Below, one piece after another: positions 5,835 to 8,076 of a DNA stretch of 8,076 nt. The DNA is taken from the NCBI GenBank assembly GCA_002352945.1, contig DDHL01000104.1, positions 11,803 to 19,878 on the forward strand, written 5' to 3'. This DNA comes from Campylobacteraceae bacterium UBA1877 (lineage in GTDB: Bacteria; Campylobacterota; Campylobacteria; Campylobacterales; Campylobacteraceae). A program made the translations under genes and the position numbers. Numbering within the stretch: position 1 is the stretch's first letter; each line of letters starts with the position of its first letter. The notes below the pieces were generated by a model. The model ran no database searches. It was given only the letters and a program-made list of their open reading frames with translations, and was not told the origin of the DNA.

Positions 5835-6646
5835 AAAAGGTTATATTGCTTCTTTTTTTAGCAGTTTTTTTAATTGCCAAGCCGCGTTCATTGATGCTGC
5901 TTGAAACCTACAAAGACCAAAATATCTCAGGCTATCTTATGAGCGAAAAACTTGATGGCATAAGAGCCTATTGGGATGGCAAAAAGCTTTATTCAAGAGG
6001 AGGATATGCTTTTGCTGCGCCAAGCTGGTTTGTAAAAGATTTTCCCGATTTTGCTCTTGATGGTGAGCTTTGGAGCAAAAGGGGAGAATTTGAAAAAATC
6101 CAGTCTATTACCTCCCAATTAACACCACATGATGGATGGAGAGAGCTTGGATTTTATGTTTTTGATGTTCCCGATGCAAAGGGCGGCTTGATGCAAAGAT
6201 TAGAAAAGTTAGAAAATTATATAAAAGAAAAAGAACCTGCATTTTTACATAAAATTCCTCAATACGTTTGCAAAGATGCAAACCATGCAAGAGCATTTCA
6301 CCAAAAAGTCGAACAACTTGGCGGAGAGGGCATTGTACTTCGAAATCCAAATGCGCCCTATGAAGGTTTTCGCACCCAAAATGCACTTAAATTAAAATCA
6401 TACGACGATGCGGAGTGTACCGTGATTGCCCATCATGAGGGAAAAGGAAAGTATAAAGGATTGCTTGGAGCCTTTACATGTAAAGATGCATTTGGCAGAG
6501 TTTTTCGTATTGGCTCGGGTTTGAGCGATAAAGATAGGCGCAATCCCCCGCCAATTGGGGCAATAATAACATATAAATTTAACGGGTTTACTGCTAATAA
6601 TTTACCAAGATTTCCAGTATATTTACATATAAGAAAGGTACCATAA
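5831..6646 (+). CDS. Secreted ATP-dependent DNA ligase, Lig E type
   Basis: This 271-residue protein is a minimal ATP-dependent DNA ligase. Motif I is EKLDGIR with the lysine that would carry AMP at K40, motif III is LDGELW with E79, motif IV is EGIVLRNP with E166, and motif V is ALKLKSY with K187 and K189. A short OB-fold domain follows ([12 protein letters not shown] onward). No extra DNA-binding domain is attached, and the length suits Lig E. The N terminus [16 protein letters not shown] is a clear signal peptide with likely cleavage after A16, so it should seal nicks in DNA in the periplasm or outside the cell. It starts with GTG at 5831, overlapping the epimerase stop, with AAGG 7 nt ahead; its stop overlaps the galE ATG by one base. 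Lig E proteins are known in Campylobacter, Haemophilus and Neisseria and are thought to act on incoming or extracellular DNA. Its place among sugar enzymes is unexpected. One palindrome copy encodes FTCK in the OB domain. Confidence 0.92.
   Translation: MKKVILLLFLAVFLIAKPRSLMLLETYKDQNISGYLMSEKLDGIRAYWDGKKLYSRGGYAFAAPSWFVKDFPDFALDGELWSKRGEFEKIQSITSQLTPHDGWRELGFYVFDVPDAKGGLMQRLEKLENYIKEKEPAFLHKIPQYVCKDANHARAFHQKVEQLGGEGIVLRNPNAPYEGFRTQNALKLKSYDDAECTVIAHHEGKGKYKGLLGAFTCKDAFGRVFRIGSGLSDKDRRNPPPIGAIITYKFNGFTANNLPRFPVYLHIRKVP
6473..6484. repeat. Iterated palindrome TTTACATGTAAA, copy 8
   Basis: Exact copy inside the plus-strand DNA ligase gene, encoding FTCK in GAFTCKDAF of the OB-fold domain. It shows that the palindrome is not confined to the minus-strand glycan genes. 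Confidence 0.9.
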
Positions 6647-7638
6647 TGGCATTACTAATAACAGGAGCAGCTGGATACATCGGCTCACATGTCTTAAAAC
6701 TTGTACTTGAAAAGAGCTCAAAAGATGTTACTGTGATTGACAATTTTTCAACAGGGACAAAAGAGCGTCTTGAGACTTTGCAAAAGATACGCAATTTTAA
6801 TGTAATAAATGCAGATTTGTCTGAAGGCAAGATTATACAAGATGTCTTAAAAGATTATAACATTGATGAGATTATCCATTTTGCAGCTTCAATTGTTGTG
6901 CCAGAATCTGTTGAGAATCCACTAAAGTACTATTCAAACAATACCGCAAATACAATCGGTTTAGTTCGTGCATCCATTGAAGCTGGAGTAAAGAAGTTTA
7001 TCTTCTCATCCACAGCGGCTGTTTATGGCGAGCCTAAGCAGGTTCCAGTAAGCGAATCAACGCCTCTTGAGCCAATCAATCCTTATGGAATGAGCAAATT
7101 AATGAGCGAAAGAGTCATCCGCGATGCAAGTTTGGCTCATAAGGATTTTAAACATGTGATTTTGCGCTACTTTAATGTAGCCGGCGCTGCTATGGATGGA
7201 AGTATTGGCCAGTCATTTCCCAATGCAACCCATCTTATAAAAGTTGCGGCTCAAACAGCGCTTGGCAAGCGTCAAGTCTTATCAATTTACGGCGATGATT
7301 ATCCCACAAAAGATGGAACGTGCGTGCGCGATTATATACATGTAGAGGATTTAGCAAGTGCTCATCTAAAATCTCTTGAATATCTTGATTCAAATGAGAG
7401 TGATACATTTAATGTAGGCTATGGACGCGGCTTTAGCGTTTTGGAAGTTTTAGAAGCAATGGATCGGGTTGCTGGATTTAAAATTCCACGCAAAATGGCT
7501 CCACGCAGAGCAGGAGATCCAGCTATTTTGATTTCAGATGTTAATAAGATAAAATCACTCATGCCTTGGAAACCTCAATATGAAGATTTAGATAAAATTT
7601 GTGCAAGCGCCTTGGCATGGGAAAGGAAGATTAAATGA
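6646..7638 (+). CDS. galE: UDP-glucose 4-epimerase
   Basis: This 330-residue protein has the full GalE signature. The NAD-binding glycines are G7-AA-G10-YI-G13, then VTVIDNFSTG, HFAASIVVPESV, FSSTAAVYG with S122 and T123, NPYGMSK with Y147 and K151, LRYFNVAGA, and DGTCVRDYIHVEDLA. It interconverts UDP-glucose and UDP-galactose (possibly also the N-acetyl forms) in the cytoplasm and feeds galactose into LOS and other surface glycans. The ATG shares one base with the ligase stop (TAATG), with AAAGG 7 nt ahead. Its own stop overlaps the ugd ATG as ATGA, so translation is coupled along the operon. The length and key residues are complete and nothing suggests loss of function. Substrate preference between UDP-Glc and UDP-GlcNAc cannot be settled here. 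Confidence 0.94.
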   Translation: MALLITGAAGYIGSHVLKLVLEKSSKDVTVIDNFSTGTKERLETLQKIRNFNVINADLSEGKIIQDVLKDYNIDEIIHFAASIVVPESVENPLKYYSNNTANTIGLVRASIEAGVKKFIFSSTAAVYGEPKQVPVSESTPLEPINPYGMSKLMSERVIRDASLAHKDFKHVILRYFNVAGAAMDGSIGQSFPNATHLIKVAAQTALGKRQVLSIYGDDYPTKDGTCVRDYIHVEDLASAHLKSLEYLDSNESDTFNVGYGRGFSVLEVLEAMDRVAGFKIPRKMAPRRAGDPAILISDVNKIKSLMPWKPQYEDLDKICASALAWERKIK

Positions 7639-8076
7639 GATTGTGTGTTATTGGAACAGGCTATGTAGGATTAGTAACCGGTACGTGTTTTGCACAAATG
7701 GGAAATGATGTTACCTGCGTTGATATAGATGAGGCTAAAATTGAAAAATTAAATAAAGGTATTGTTCCCATATATGAGCCTGGACTTGAAGAGATGGTAA
7801 AAGAAAATAGTGCTAGAAAAACCTTGCATTTTAGCACCGATTTAAACTCCTCTTTAAAAGATGCCCAAATTGCCTTTATTGCGGTTGGAACTCCTATGGG
7901 AGAGGATGGAAGTGCGGATTTGCGCTATGTTTTAGAAGTGGCAAAAAATATAGGAGCATGTATGCAAAATCCGCTCATTGTGGTAGATAAGTCAACAGTT
8001 CCGGTTGGAACAGCCGATAAAGTAAGAGAAACAATTCAAAAAGCCCTTGATGGCCGAGGAGTGCAAATAGAGTTTG
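7635..8076 (+). CDS. ugd: UDP-glucose 6-dehydrogenase, partial (C-terminal part beyond the right edge)
   Basis: The first 147 residues are present, starting at an ATG that overlaps the galE stop as ATGA. The N terminus MRLCVIGTGYVGLVTGTCFA is the NAD-binding fold typical of UDP-glucose/GDP-mannose dehydrogenases, with the GxGxxG glycines in residues 7-12. VTCVDIDEAKIEKLNKG, the family-specific PIYEPGLEEMV, FIAVGTPMGEDGSADL and VDKSTVPVGT follow. The enzyme oxidises UDP-glucose twice with NAD+ to UDP-glucuronate. The catalytic cysteine lies in the C-terminal part outside the window. It supplies the substrate for the epimerase at the head of the operon, giving a route from UDP-glucose to UDP-glucuronate to UDP-galacturonate. 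YEPGLEE and the neighbouring galE make the UDP-glucose form far more likely than a GDP-mannose or UDP-ManNAc dehydrogenase. Confidence 0.92.
   Translation, partial: MRLCVIGTGYVGLVTGTCFAQMGNDVTCVDIDEAKIEKLNKGIVPIYEPGLEEMVKENSARKTLHFSTDLNSSLKDAQIAFIAVGTPMGEDGSADLRYVLEVAKNIGACMQNPLIVVDKSTVPVGTADKVRETIQKALDGRGVQIEF

Noticed and set aside
7325..7335. Further palindrome copies at partial matches such as TACATGTAG near 7327 and TTTACATATAAG near 6622
   Set aside because: They depart from the 10-bp core TTACATGTAA, so they were not counted; they could be decayed or chance matches.

Overview
The window looks like chromosomal DNA of a member of the Campylobacterota (Epsilonproteobacteria). This rests on AT-rich sequence, -10 boxes of the form GCTAYAAT, tightly packed genes with 1-4 nt overlaps, a periplasmic Lig E-type DNA ligase, a small secreted ComEA-like protein, and a lipid A acyltransferase joined to glycosyltransferases as in Campylobacter LOS loci. 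The genus cannot be named from sequence alone.

The window has two divergent halves. On the minus strand (reading leftwards from about 3481) lie a lipid A late acyltransferase (HtrB/LpxL family), an ELM1/GtrOC1-type putative glycosyltransferase, a complete GT4 glycosyltransferase, and a second GT4 glycosyltransferase cut by the left edge. The first three are joined by TTGA overlaps and probably form one transcript. Together they look like a lipid A / LOS core assembly cluster. On the plus strand, a DnaQ/PolB-like 3'-5' exonuclease shares a 62-bp divergent promoter region with the acyltransferase. It is followed by a frameshifted ComEA-like helix-hairpin-helix gene and a hairpin terminator.

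From 4782 to the right edge runs a tightly coupled plus-strand operon: a UDP-glucuronate 4-epimerase-like enzyme, a secreted ATP-dependent DNA ligase, UDP-glucose 4-epimerase (galE), and UDP-glucose 6-dehydrogenase (ugd, cut by the right edge). The three sugar enzymes would make UDP-galactose, UDP-glucuronate and UDP-galacturonate, plausible donors for the glycosyltransferases on the left. The DNA ligase is the odd member.

The strongest signal not explained by the genes is an iterated perfect palindrome, TTTACATGTAAA. It occurs seven times exactly and once more as its 10-bp core, where well under one copy is expected by chance. Seven of the eight lie inside genes, where they write LHVK/LHVR/LHVN or FTCK into unrelated proteins, and four fall in the ELM1-like gene. 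I found no CRISPR array, tRNA, rRNA, insertion sequence or phage gene. If the ComEA-like remnant is counted, no gene-free stretch exceeds about 135 bases.
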